From: Actinomadura macra NBRC 14102 | Lineage (GTDB): Bacteria; Actinomycetota; Actinomycetes; Streptosporangiales; Streptosporangiaceae | Assembly: GCF_001552215.1 (NCBI RefSeq) | Contig: NZ_BCQT01000010.1 | Location: forward strand, 186,001 to 250,000 | Direction: 5' to 3' | Length of the DNA: 64,000 nt | Part shown: positions 8,764-17,382 of the stretch, in pieces | How the letters are laid out: each line of letters opens with the position of its first letter | Numbering within the stretch: the first letter of the stretch is position 1 | Translations under genes and position numbers: made by a program | Notes under the pieces: model-generated | The model's input: only the letters and a program-made list of their open reading frames with translations | Databases searched by the model: none | Told to the model about the DNA's origin: nothing

Positions 8764-8981
8764 GTCGTTCTCCTGATGTGCCGGAACAGTCCGCAGAGGA
8801 TCGTAGGCGCAACCAGCCGTAAAAAGAACCTTTGCCCTAGCTTCCGCTGGTGTCCGCCATCCTCTCACCTACAAGATTGCCCCGGATCACCAGGTACATA
8901 CCCCCGCCACAGCCCCCTATCTGCAGCGATGGACCGCCCTTTCGACGGGGAGACACGAGCTTACGGGGAGTGACCGCGATC

Positions 8982-9143
8982 ATGAGTGAGATTCGTTACA
9001 GCGTCCGCCGGAACCGTCGCGGTCGCTGTGTCCACACCCTGGACGGGGAGGTCGGATGGGGCGTCGGGTTCGGCGAGGCGTCCACGGATGTGGCCGCCCG
9101 CGTGGTCACCGTCCGTGGCATTGGTCTGGACGGCGCCGCGTGA
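8982..9143 (+). CDS. Small hypothetical protein (53 aa)
   Basis: A short reading frame with ATG at 8982, preceded by GGGGAG 11 nt upstream. The product starts MSEIRYSVRRNRRG, is basic at its N-terminus and has no recognised domain. It is divergent from the DUF47/pit unit. Coding status is uncertain because of its size; base composition is like its neighbours. Confidence 0.35.
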   Translation: MSEIRYSVRRNRRGRCVHTLDGEVGWGVGFGEASTDVAARVVTVRGIGLDGAA

Positions 9144-9342
9144 CGGGTCGCCACCGGTGGGACCGGTGACGACGCGGGGGGCCGGAACCGCTTTTCCACG
9201 CGCTGTGGAACGGGCCATTCGCGTGTTCCGGAACATCGGCGGGGCCACTGTCGGCCCATCGGCGATGCCGCTACGGAGGGCCTCTAACGCGAACCGGGGA
9301 CGCCCGATATTCGGCGTCCCCGGTGCCTGCTGCGGGCCTCGG

Positions 9343-9525
9343 CTAGTCTTGTGGCGTCAGCTCGCGACGACCGGCGTCGTCGGATCGCACTCCGAGCACC
9401 ATGTCGATCTCCGCGACGGTCAGCGGCCGCTCGGCCGCCGCCACCGCGCTGAGCATCTCGGCATAGAGTTCGATCTCGTCCAGCGCAACGCGGTCGTGGA
9501 CGCGCAGGTCGAGATACTGGCGCAC
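9343..9525 (-). CDS. Small conserved-looking hypothetical protein (60 aa)
   Basis: The start is set at GTG 9525 because GGAGGT lies six bases upstream, giving a 60-residue acidic helical protein beginning MRQYLDLRVHDRVAL. An alternative GTG lies three codons earlier, but the Shine-Dalgarno would then overlap it. No domain is recognised. It lies downstream of and in the same direction as the large AAA gene, about 250 bp from its stop. Confidence 0.55.
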   Translation of the reverse strand: MRQYLDLRVHDRVALDEIELYAEMLSAVAAAERPLTVAEIDMVLGVRSDDAGRRELTPQD

Positions 9526-9771
9526 CGCGTCCACCTCCGTTCGTTCCCCACACCCACAGTCGAGGCTACGCGTCCCACCCCGACGGGCACATGACCCAAG
9601 AGGACCATTCGAGGGCCACTCTCCCCCCTGGTCTTCCCGGGTGAGGTGGACATGATGCGAAAGTCCCGTCCATGGGAGGACGCGGGGGGACCTCGGCACA
9701 CCGCCGCGCGCCCGCCACCGGACCGTCCCGGAGCAGCCCCGAGCGACCCCGAGCGACCCTCGAAGCAGCCT

Positions 9772-12700
9772 TCAGCCACCCGACCGGAAGTCGCCCAGCA
9801 TCTGTTCCAACGCGGATTCGGGCAGGTCACGGGGGGTTAGGCGGGCCACGGTCGCCGCGTTGACGTCGGCACCGGCGAGCCGGGCCGCCTGCCGCGCGAC
9901 CGTCTGCTCGAACAGCGCCCGCACGGTCCGGGCGTAGGCGAACGCGGGTTCGTCGCGCATGCGCTCGAACCGGTTCAGCAGCTCGACGCGCAGCTCCTCG
10001 TCCAGCATGTAGAGGTCGCGTTCGGCGTAGTTCTGGAAGAGCTGCACCATGTCGCGGTCGCCCATCCCGGTGAACTCCAGGACCCTGCCGAACTCGCCGC
10101 GGAAGCCGGGGTTGCCCGCGAGGAAACCCTCCATCTCGGCCACCGGGCTGGAGCAGACCACCAGGAACCGGGCGCCGCGGTCGTGCATCGCCCGCCGCAG
10201 CTCGCTCACCACCGCCGGGCTCCGGTCGAGCCGGTACGCCTCCTGGATCAGCAGCACGCCGCCGAGCGCCTGCTCGATCATGCTGGCCACCCGGTTCTCG
10301 GTGTCGACCGGGTCGCGTCCCGCCAGGTGCACCGGACGGCACGCCACGACGTGCCCCGACTCCAGCAGCCCGAGCGCCGCGTAGATGCCGCCGACGAGCC
10401 CGGCCACGGTCGTCTTGCCCGTCCCCGGCGGCCCGGTGAAGATCAGATGGCGGCCGTCGTCGGCGGACATCCCGTACCGAGCGCGGTCGGCCGCGACCCC
10501 CGCCTCGTCGGCCAGTTCGTGAACGGCCGCCTTCACCTCCTCCAGCCCCATGAGCTGGTCGAGACGCCGCAGGTAGCCGCCGATGTCGCCGGGCGGTCGC
10601 AACGCCGGCTCGATACCCTCGGCGACGCCCGCCAGATCGTCGGGGGTCAGCACGAGCCGGTCCCGGGACGCCCCGGCGCGCTCCAGGTGCCGCTGGCACG
10701 CCTGGTCGAGGTAGGCCTCGACCAGGCGGGCGTTGACGAGGTCGCCGGGCCCGCGCAGCCGCTCCAGGTCCTCGCGGACGACCTCCAGCGCGGACGCGCC
10801 GATCGTGACGCGCCGCTCCTCTGCGAGCAGGTGCAGCAGCGTCATCCGGTTGTCGAGGTCGCTGAGGTCGGGCATCCGGTGGACGCGGAAGGCCTGCACC
10901 AGCTTCGGGTGGTCCTGGAGCAGGCGCTTGTAGGCGCGCGGCTCGCATGTGGCGATCACCGGGGTCGTGTTGACCGGGTCGCGGCGGGCACGGCGGACGG
11001 CGCCCGCGGCGGCCACCGGGTCGAGCGCCGAGGTGATCGCCACGTCCAGCCGCTCGAACAGGATCGCCGGGCCCTCCTGCGCGAGCACCTGCGCCAGCCG
11101 CTCGGCGGGCGCGTCCCGGACGTCCTCGGCGTCGTGCGCGCGGATCGCCCCGTCACCGACGCCCGCGTCGGCCAGCGTCAGAGCGATCATCCGGGCCAGC
11201 CGCCGCTGGCCCGAGTGCGGGTTGCCGACCAGCAGCACGCCGGGCACGCCGGCGCGGATCGAGCTGGGCGCCCCGTCCACGCGCGTCTGCTCGGCGCCCC
11301 CGCCCGCCGGTGCGTTCCACGCCTCGACCTGCGCGCGCAGGTCGTCCAGCAGTCGGGTCGCGTCGTACTCGCCGGAGACGTAGCTGATGCCGAACCGCTC
11401 CAGCGTCCGGCGCTGGCTGCGGTCCTCCGGCGGCGGGATCTCGTGGACGGGCCGCTCCGGCGACGGCGTGTCGTCCAGGAAGTCGAAGTCGCCGACCATC
11501 GTCTCGGACATGACGCGCGTCCCGGGGCCCGGCGATGCGCCCCGGCCGCCGCCACTCGCGGCACCTGCACCACCACTCGCACCACCGGCCGGGTCGTCGC
11601 CGCCGATGTCGTCCGGGCTCAGGACACGCGTGCCGGGCGGACCCGCTTGCGCCGGTTGCTGCATCGGCGCGCCGCCGTGCGGCGACCTCACCGGGTCCTC
11701 CATGCGGGTGGCGTTCGGATCGAATGCCTGGGGCTGAGGCTGGGGTGCTTGAGCCTGTGACGGCTGTGCCTGAGGTGGTTGCCCTTGGGGTGGAGGTCCG
11801 CTCGGCGTGGACGCCGCGACGGCAGGGCTTGGCGGAACGTTCGCCCCAGGGGGAAGCCCCTGGGCAGGGGGACCTGCGCCTGGACGTTGGTAACCGAGTT
11901 GGGTGTAGGGAGGCGCGAAGTTCTCGTCCTGCTGGTTCTCCTCCCCCGACGGGGCGAAGTCACTGCGCTGTGGTTCCGGCGCGGCATACGCGGGCTGCGG
12001 TGGTTGCGGAGGCTCGTACGAGGGTTGCGGGGGCTCGTAGGACGGCTGGGGCGCCTCGTACGCAGGCTTCGGTGGTTCGTATGCAGGCTTCGGTGGTTCC
12101 GGCGCTACGTACGGCGGTTGCGGGGACTCGGGGGCGCGGTATTGCGGTTGCCCAGGGTTCGGGGCGCCGTACTGGGGTTGCCCTGGCGCACCGGGCATAC
12201 CGAACGCCGCTTGCTGCTGGCCAGGCTGCGGCATTCCAGGGAGACCGGCGCGTTGGAAACCCAGCTCGGTGTAGGGCGGCGCTGCACTCCCCTCGTCCTT
12301 CTCCTCCTCCGCATGGGCGGGAGAGCCCATCAGCGGGTCCGGCGGTGCGAACGCGGCCTGCTGTCCGACGCTCGGCATCTGGCCCGCCGGGCCTGGCGCG
12401 TTCTCCCATCCGGGCTGTGCGGGCGGTTGGACGAAGGGCCGGTCAGGCTGGGCGGGTAGGCCGGGAGTCTGCGGGGACGCCCCGGGCGCCAGCCCAGGCT
12501 GGCTCTGCATGCTGAACGGGGACGGCTGCGGGGGTGCTGGATTGGAAGGCGGCGTCTGGGTCGGGACGGCGGCGGTGGCGCGCGCGCGGTTCCGTCCAAT
12601 GATCCCGGCGATGATGGCCGTCGGGACGGGGAAGCCGCGGGGGCGCGCGGGCATCCCACCCAGGCGGCACCAGGCCAGATCCACCTCGTACATGGCAGCG

Positions 12701-13965
12701 AGCAGTGTCTCGGCACCTGGCCCGGACCCTGCCGCGGAGCGTAGGGGCTCAGGTAGGCGCATGTCGTCCGGCCAAAGCCGACGCAACGGATGGCCCTTTT
12801 GCTCCGACACCGCCTGCACCGTGTAGCGGATCTCAGGGTCCAGCCAAGGGACGATGGAACCGGCCATGTCTTTGCGGACGACACCCAGGTCGGCGGCGAG
12901 CAGGGCGGCGGCCACTAGGCGCGGTTCTACAAACGCGGGGTCGGCAGGGTCACCGGACAGGTCGGCAATGGCCTCGCTGAGCGTGTAGAACGCGTGCCGG
13001 AAGTTGTCGCCGGGTGAGCTCTCGTTCCGCAGCGCGGGCACCAGGTTGGGCGGGCAGCGGGTGAGCCACTGCTGGACGAGCGCCTGGTCCCCGTACGGGA
13101 GAGCGCCGTAGTCGACGGTCGGGTTGCTGAGCGTGGTGCCGAGGATGGCGAGCAGCGCGTCCGCCCGGATCTGGAACCGGGGGTCTTCGCGAAGCGCGCT
13201 GGCGACGGCCCACATCGTGCGAAGGACGACGACGGCCGCGTCGACGCGGCTCGCGCGCAGGCGTTCGGAGTAGAGGCCGACGAGGGTCTCCAGCGCGGGC
13301 GGGGTGAGCCAGCGCGGGCCGTCCACGTCCGGGAGCGGCTTGGCGCGGTACGGCTTCCAGAGGTCGAGCATCTGCGCGTCCAGCCGCGCGTCGAACGCGG
13401 GCGCGGACGCGCACCACAGCATCACGCCCCAGGCCACCGCCACGGTGGACGGCGTTTCCTGCGTGAACTGCGACCACCAGTGCGGGTACTCCGGCGCGGC
13501 CAGCGCGGCGGCGGACTCGACCGTCGCGCGGACACGCGAGGTCAGTTCGGTCGCGAAGCCGTGTCCGACGAACGGGAGCCCGGCGGGCGGGTCGAAGGAG
13601 AAGTCCGGCCCAGCGGGGACCACGTGCGGCGGCAGGGTGGGGACCTGCGCGGCTCCCTGCGCGGGGCGGGCGGCCATCCGGACGGCGGGCGAGCGGGGCG
13701 GCGGGCACAGGTACCACTGCCCGTCGGACGGGTGCAGCCGGTACCAGCGGGCCCACGCGCCGAACAGCCACCACGTCCCGTCGGGCAGGACGAGCATGCG
13801 TCCGCCGATGGCGTGCTGGCGCTGCTGTGGAGGCGCCGACGGCCACCATGCGGCGGCCACCATCGCCCTCGTGTCCCGCTCCGCCTCCGCGAACGGATCC
13901 TGGCCCATCCGGGGGCTGGGCGGCTGAGCACTGCCATAGCCCGGTCCCCACACCACGCAGGTCAT
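9772..13965 (-). CDS. Very large AAA ATPase with proline-rich linker and CbxX/EccA-like C-terminal module
   Basis: A 1397-residue protein in three parts. Residues ~1-465 form a Trp-rich and helical region of unknown fold. Residues ~465-800 are a low-complexity Pro/Gln/Ala linker with PxxPxYE-type repeats and two copies of a PPYTxLGxQR motif (near 562 and 683). Residues ~860-1397 carry two AAA modules. The first has a degenerate P-loop (GNPHSGQRR, no Lys-Thr). The second has an intact GPPGTGKTT near 1177 and resembles CbxX/CfqX and EccA ATPases, but its Walker B reads LLIQEAY, with Gln where the family has Asp. Function unknown; a scaffold or remodelling role is inferred. The start could also be Met20. 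Confidence 0.85.
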   Translation of the reverse strand: MTCVVWGPGYGSAQPPSPRMGQDPFAEAERDTRAMVAAAWWPSAPPQQRQHAIGGRMLVLPDGTWWLFGAWARWYRLHPSDGQWYLCPPPRSPAVRMAARPAQGAAQVPTLPPHVVPAGPDFSFDPPAGLPFVGHGFATELTSRVRATVESAAALAAPEYPHWWSQFTQETPSTVAVAWGVMLWCASAPAFDARLDAQMLDLWKPYRAKPLPDVDGPRWLTPPALETLVGLYSERLRASRVDAAVVVLRTMWAVASALREDPRFQIRADALLAILGTTLSNPTVDYGALPYGDQALVQQWLTRCPPNLVPALRNESSPGDNFRHAFYTLSEAIADLSGDPADPAFVEPRLVAAALLAADLGVVRKDMAGSIVPWLDPEIRYTVQAVSEQKGHPLRRLWPDDMRLPEPLRSAAGSGPGAETLLAAMYEVDLAWCRLGGMPARPRGFPVPTAIIAGIIGRNRARATAAVPTQTPPSNPAPPQPSPFSMQSQPGLAPGASPQTPGLPAQPDRPFVQPPAQPGWENAPGPAGQMPSVGQQAAFAPPDPLMGSPAHAEEEKDEGSAAPPYTELGFQRAGLPGMPQPGQQQAAFGMPGAPGQPQYGAPNPGQPQYRAPESPQPPYVAPEPPKPAYEPPKPAYEAPQPSYEPPQPSYEPPQPPQPAYAAPEPQRSDFAPSGEENQQDENFAPPYTQLGYQRPGAGPPAQGLPPGANVPPSPAVAASTPSGPPPQGQPPQAQPSQAQAPQPQPQAFDPNATRMEDPVRSPHGGAPMQQPAQAGPPGTRVLSPDDIGGDDPAGGASGGAGAASGGGRGASPGPGTRVMSETMVGDFDFLDDTPSPERPVHEIPPPEDRSQRRTLERFGISYVSGEYDATRLLDDLRAQVEAWNAPAGGGAEQTRVDGAPSSIRAGVPGVLLVGNPHSGQRRLARMIALTLADAGVGDGAIRAHDAEDVRDAPAERLAQVLAQEGPAILFERLDVAITSALDPVAAAGAVRRARRDPVNTTPVIATCEPRAYKRLLQDHPKLVQAFRVHRMPDLSDLDNRMTLLHLLAEERRVTIGASALEVVREDLERLRGPGDLVNARLVEAYLDQACQRHLERAGASRDRLVLTPDDLAGVAEGIEPALRPPGDIGGYLRRLDQLMGLEEVKAAVHELADEAGVAADRARYGMSADDGRHLIFTGPPGTGKTTVAGLVGGIYAALGLLESGHVVACRPVHLAGRDPVDTENRVASMIEQALGGVLLIQEAYRLDRSPAVVSELRRAMHDRGARFLVVCSSPVAEMEGFLAGNPGFRGEFGRVLEFTGMGDRDMVQLFQNYAERDLYMLDEELRVELLNRFERMRDEPAFAYARTVRALFEQTVARQAARLAGADVNAATVARLTPRDLPESALEQMLGDFRSGG
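11990..12180. repeat. Coding repeat: proline-rich tandem motif in the AAA protein linker
   Basis: A run of degenerate ~24-bp units (recurring GGCTCGTA and GGTTGCGG blocks on the plus strand) encodes PEPPKPAYE/PQPSYEPPQ-type repeats on the minus strand. Such arrays vary in copy number between strains, so the exact count should be checked in reads. Confidence 0.7.
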
Positions 13966-14074
13966 GGTAGTCAGCCGAGTGACCCCCAGGCTCCCCCCGG
14001 CACCGCTGAAGATTCGTTCCCGCAGGTCAGAAGGCCATCATTCGCTGCGCCCTGCTGGTGCCGGCGGGTCCGTT

Positions 14075-14596
14075 CTAGTCCCAGGCTGCCTCGCGGTGCC
14101 GCCGGGCCTTCTCCATGTAGATGGGCGGGGTGTTCTCCAGGACGAGCCGGTCGTCGTCGGTCAACTCCCGGACGATCTTCCCCGGCGTCCCGGCGACGAG
14201 CACCCCCGAGGGGATCTTCTTTCCCGGCGGGACCAGCGCGCCGGCCGCGATCAGGGTCCCGGCGCCGATGCGCGCGCCGTTCAGCACGATCGCCCCGATC
14301 CCGATGAGCGAACCCGTCTCCACGTAGGCGCCGTGCACCATCGCCTTGTGGCCGAGGCTGACGCGGTCTTCCAGGACGGCGGGCAGGCCCGGGTCGCAGT
14401 GCAGGCAGCACAGGTCTTGGATGTTGCACTCGTCCCCGACGACGACGTCCTCGTCCTCGCCGCGCAGCACCGAGCCGTACCAGACGCTGGACGCGCGGCC
14501 CAGCGTCACCCGCCCGACGACGACCGCGCCGGGCGCGACCCACGCGTCCGGGTGGATTTTCGGCCGATCCTCATCCAACGAACCCACGTAGCTCAT
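14075..14596 (-). CDS. Gamma-class carbonic anhydrase family protein (left-handed beta-helix)
   Basis: A 173-residue hexapeptide-repeat protein of the gamma-carbonic anhydrase/PaaY family. The repeats are visible from residue ~15 (HPDAWVAPGAVVVGRVTLG) through IGAIVLNGARIGAGTLIAAG. The metal-site histidines of the family correspond to H in CLHCD and GHKAMVHG. The start at 14596 is chosen because it begins immediately before the conserved region; an upstream in-frame ATG adds eight residues. It stands alone, transcribed away from the DivIVA-like gene. Substrate is not predictable beyond the family. Confidence 0.88.
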   Translation of the reverse strand: MSYVGSLDEDRPKIHPDAWVAPGAVVVGRVTLGRASSVWYGSVLRGEDEDVVVGDECNIQDLCCLHCDPGLPAVLEDRVSLGHKAMVHGAYVETGSLIGIGAIVLNGARIGAGTLIAAGALVPPGKKIPSGVLVAGTPGKIVRELTDDDRLVLENTPPIYMEKARRHREAAWD

Positions 14597-14923
14597 GGCG
14601 CCGATGCTAAGCGCGTACACCGCGCAAGCCGCGGGCGGGGCAGTGCCTCGCGGCGGTCAGGCCGCGACCAGTCCGGATCCAGTCCGCATCTGGTCTGCGC
14701 GACACGGGTCCAAGTTAGCGCGAATTCTCCTGAAATTAGATAGTTTGTCGGCCCTACCCAGGTGAAGAAACGGCAGCGAGAAGAGTGTTCCGGTTGCGCG
14801 AAAGGGGTGGACCGGACAAGAGTCGATCCTGACGTTTCTAATGTGGGCCCGCTCACAGGCGGGTGAGAGTCGCAGCCGACCCTGACGGGGTGATGACCCC
14901 CGCCAACGACCCCCCAAGGCACC

Positions 14924-15940
14924 ATGAGCAACGAAGCCGAAATCCTGCCGAACCTCCTCCAAGAAGAGTCCTTCGAGATCGTCATGCGCGGCTACAACCG
15001 CCGCCAGGTCGACGATTACATCGCCCGTGCTCAGCAGAAGCACCGCGAACTCGAGGCCCGGCTCGCCCGCGCCCAAGACGACGCCGAACGAATCCGCCGC
15101 GAGATGGCCGAAGTCCGGGAGGCGCGCAAGCCGACCGGTGACGACCTGAGCGACCGGCTCCGTCAGATCATCAACCTCGCCGAGGACGAGGCCAGCGACA
15201 AGGTCGCCGAGGCCGAGTCCGCGGGTGCCGAGATCCGCGCCGACGCCGAGCAGGAGTCCAAGCGCATCATCGACGACGCCCGCGCGCACGCCGAGAAGAA
15301 CCTCGGCCAGGCGCAGGACAAGGCCGAGCACGTGCTCGCGTCCGCCAAGAAGGAGTCCGAGAGCGTCCTGTCGGCAGCCAAGCAGGAGGCCGAGCAGACG
15401 GTGACCAGCGCCCGGCTGGAGGCCGAGCGCACCCTCACCGCGTCCGAACGTCGCGCGAGCGTGATCAACGAGGGTGCGACGCAGCGGCTGACCTCGCTCA
15501 CCAAGAACCACACCCAGGCTCTGCAGCGCCTCACCGAGATCAGCGAGACCCTGCACCGCCTGCTGTCCGCCGAGAACGAGGCGGGCCCGCTGGAGAAGAT
15601 GGTCGAGGACGCCGTCCGGTCGACCTCTCCGCGCAAGCAGCCGCCCCCCGCGCAGCCCGCCCCGGCCGCCACCCCGGCCACCCCCGCGAGCAGCGCCACC
15701 GCCGCCACCCCGGCCAAGCCCGCCCCGGCGGCCAAGCCGTCCCCGGCGGTCACCAAGCCCCCCACGGCGACCCCGCTGCCGCCGAGCACCCCGTCCATCA
15801 AGAAGCCCGAGCCGGAGCCGACCGTCGTCGACACCCCGTCCACGCACGTCCCGCAGCAGGCCAGGGCGCCGCGTCCGCTGGAGGACACCGACAGCCCCAT
15901 CCCGCCGCAGCCGCCGCGCGGCCCGGCGGAGCCGAGCTGA
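14924..15940 (+). CDS. DivIVA-domain coiled-coil protein
   Basis: A 338-residue protein with an N-terminal DivIVA-like domain (residues ~10-70, FEIVMRGYNRRQVDDYI), a long Glu/Ala/Arg coiled coil (~40-230) and a Pro/Ala/Lys-rich disordered tail. DivIVA relatives in Actinobacteria (Wag31 and paralogues) mark poles and septa and scaffold cell-wall growth. This is not the canonical Wag31, which is shorter and lies in the division cluster, so a paralogue in polarity or envelope organisation is inferred. AAGG precedes the ATG by 6 nt. A perfect terminator hairpin follows. Confidence 0.88.
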   Translation: MSNEAEILPNLLQEESFEIVMRGYNRRQVDDYIARAQQKHRELEARLARAQDDAERIRREMAEVREARKPTGDDLSDRLRQIINLAEDEASDKVAEAESAGAEIRADAEQESKRIIDDARAHAEKNLGQAQDKAEHVLASAKKESESVLSAAKQEAEQTVTSARLEAERTLTASERRASVINEGATQRLTSLTKNHTQALQRLTEISETLHRLLSAENEAGPLEKMVEDAVRSTSPRKQPPPAQPAPAATPATPASSATAATPAKPAPAAKPSPAVTKPPTATPLPPSTPSIKKPEPEPTVVDTPSTHVPQQARAPRPLEDTDSPIPPQPPRGPAEPS

Positions 15941-15950
15941 CCGATCGCAC

Positions 15951-15998
15951 GCGGCGGCGCCGCCCGGCTCTCTCGCCGGGCGGCGCCGCCGCCGTTTT
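15951..15998 (+). terminator. Rho-independent terminator after the DivIVA-domain gene
   Basis: A perfect 18-bp GC stem (15951-15968 with 15975-15992), a 6-nt loop and a following CGTTTTAT run. It ends just upstream of the peptide deformylase start, so the latter needs its own promoter or readthrough. Confidence 0.92.
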
Positions 15999-16011
15999 AT
16001 AGGATCTTGGG

Positions 16012-16563
16012 GTGAGCAAGAAGACTGCCGCGAGCCCCGACCGCCGCGGACGGCGCCGCGGGACCGGCCGGCCGATCCGGCTCCTCGGCGATCCCGTCCT
16101 GCGCACCGGATGCGACCCCGTCCGGACGTTCGACGCGTCGCTGGAACGCCTGATCGACGACATGTTCATCACCATGTACGACGAGGACGGTGCGGGCGTC
16201 GCCGCCAACCAGGTCGGCGTCCCGCTCCGCGCGTTCGTCTACGACTGCAAGGACGATCACGGCCGCCGGCACGTCGGCCACGTGGTCAACCCGGTGCTGG
16301 TGACCGCCGACGGCGCGTCGCTCGTCGAGCCGGAGGGCTGCCTGTCCCTGCCCGGCCTGCGTTTCGACACCGCCCGGTACGCCCACGCGGTCGTCGAGGG
16401 CGTGGACGTCAAGGGCAAGCCCGTCCGCGTCGAGGGCACCGGGTACTTCGCCCGCTGCCTCCAGCACGAGTGCGGCCACCTGGACGGGAAGGTCTACATC
16501 GACGTCCTGTCCGGCGAGACCCGCCGCGAGGCGATGCGCGCCATCCGGTCGCTGGGCCGCTGA
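16012..16563 (+). CDS. def: Peptide deformylase
   Basis: This metalloenzyme removes the N-formyl group from nascent proteins. All three family motifs are present: GAGVAANQVG (motif 1), EGCLSLPG (motif 2, metal ligand Cys110) and HECGHLDG (motif 3, His152, Glu153, His156). At 183 residues the length is usual. It starts at GTG 16012 with AGGA about 7 nt upstream. It lies between a strong terminator and a two-component operon. Confidence 0.96.
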   Translation: MSKKTAASPDRRGRRRGTGRPIRLLGDPVLRTGCDPVRTFDASLERLIDDMFITMYDEDGAGVAANQVGVPLRAFVYDCKDDHGRRHVGHVVNPVLVTADGASLVEPEGCLSLPGLRFDTARYAHAVVEGVDVKGKPVRVEGTGYFARCLQHECGHLDGKVYIDVLSGETRREAMRAIRSLGR

Positions 16564-16650
16564 CCGGCCTCCCGCCGACTCTCGGCGGACATTCAGGGGA
16601 CGTTCAGGTTCGGATGAGACCCTCTGCAAGGATTGTGGAGGGGGACCACG

Positions 16651-17382
16651 ATGTCATTGGGTGAACGGACCGCCGGCGGCAGGACCGCCGAGGCGATGCT
16701 GCTCGTCGTGGAGGACGAGCCGAACATCCTGGAGCTGCTCTCCGGAAGCCTGCGTTTCACCGGCTTCGAGGTGGTCACCGCGACGAACGGCGCCGACGCC
16801 GTGCAGGCCGCGCGGCGGCACCGGCCGGACCTGATCGTCCTGGACGTGATGCTGCCCGACATCGACGGGTTCGACGTCGCGCGGCGGCTGCGCTCGGGCG
16901 GCGACCACACGCCGGTGCTGTTCCTCACCGCGCGGGACTCGGTGCAGGACCGGATCAAGGGCCTGACGATCGGCGGCGACGACTACGTCACCAAGCCGTT
17001 CAGCCTGGAGGAGGTCATCGCCCGCATCCGCGCCGTCCTGCGCCGGTTCCGGGGCGGCGTCGCCGAGCCGCCAGCCCGGATGGTGTTCGCCGACATCGAG
17101 CTGGACGAGGACAGCCACGAGGTGTGGCGGCACGGCAAGGCCGTCCAGCTGTCGCCGACCGAGTTCAAGCTGTTGCGCTACTTCATGGCCAACGCGGGAC
17201 GTGTCCTGTCGAAGGCCCAGATCCTCGACCATGTGTGGAACTACGACTTCCGGGGCGACGCGGGGATCGTCGAGTCGTACGTGTCCGCGCTGCGGCGCAA
17301 GGTCGACAACGTCGAGCCGCGGCTCATCCACACGCTGCGCGGCGTGGGGTATGTGCTGCGCGAGCCCCCCGCCCCGGGCTGA
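16651..17382 (+). CDS. OmpR/PhoB-family response regulator (MprA-like)
   Basis: A 243-residue DNA-binding response regulator. The receiver domain spans ~17-130 with acidic pocket EDE, phosphoacceptor Asp65 (VLDVMLPD), TARD and the conserved Lys in VTKPF. The winged-helix output domain covers ~145-240. The ATG at 16651 has an ideal GGAGGGGG site. Its stop overlaps the histidine-kinase start by one base. The order regulator-kinase-HtrA protease resembles mycobacterial mprA-mprB-pepD, which responds to envelope stress; that role is inference from layout. Confidence 0.93.
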   Translation: MSLGERTAGGRTAEAMLLVVEDEPNILELLSGSLRFTGFEVVTATNGADAVQAARRHRPDLIVLDVMLPDIDGFDVARRLRSGGDHTPVLFLTARDSVQDRIKGLTIGGDDYVTKPFSLEEVIARIRAVLRRFRGGVAEPPARMVFADIELDEDSHEVWRHGKAVQLSPTEFKLLRYFMANAGRVLSKAQILDHVWNYDFRGDAGIVESYVSALRRKVDNVEPRLIHTLRGVGYVLREPPAPG

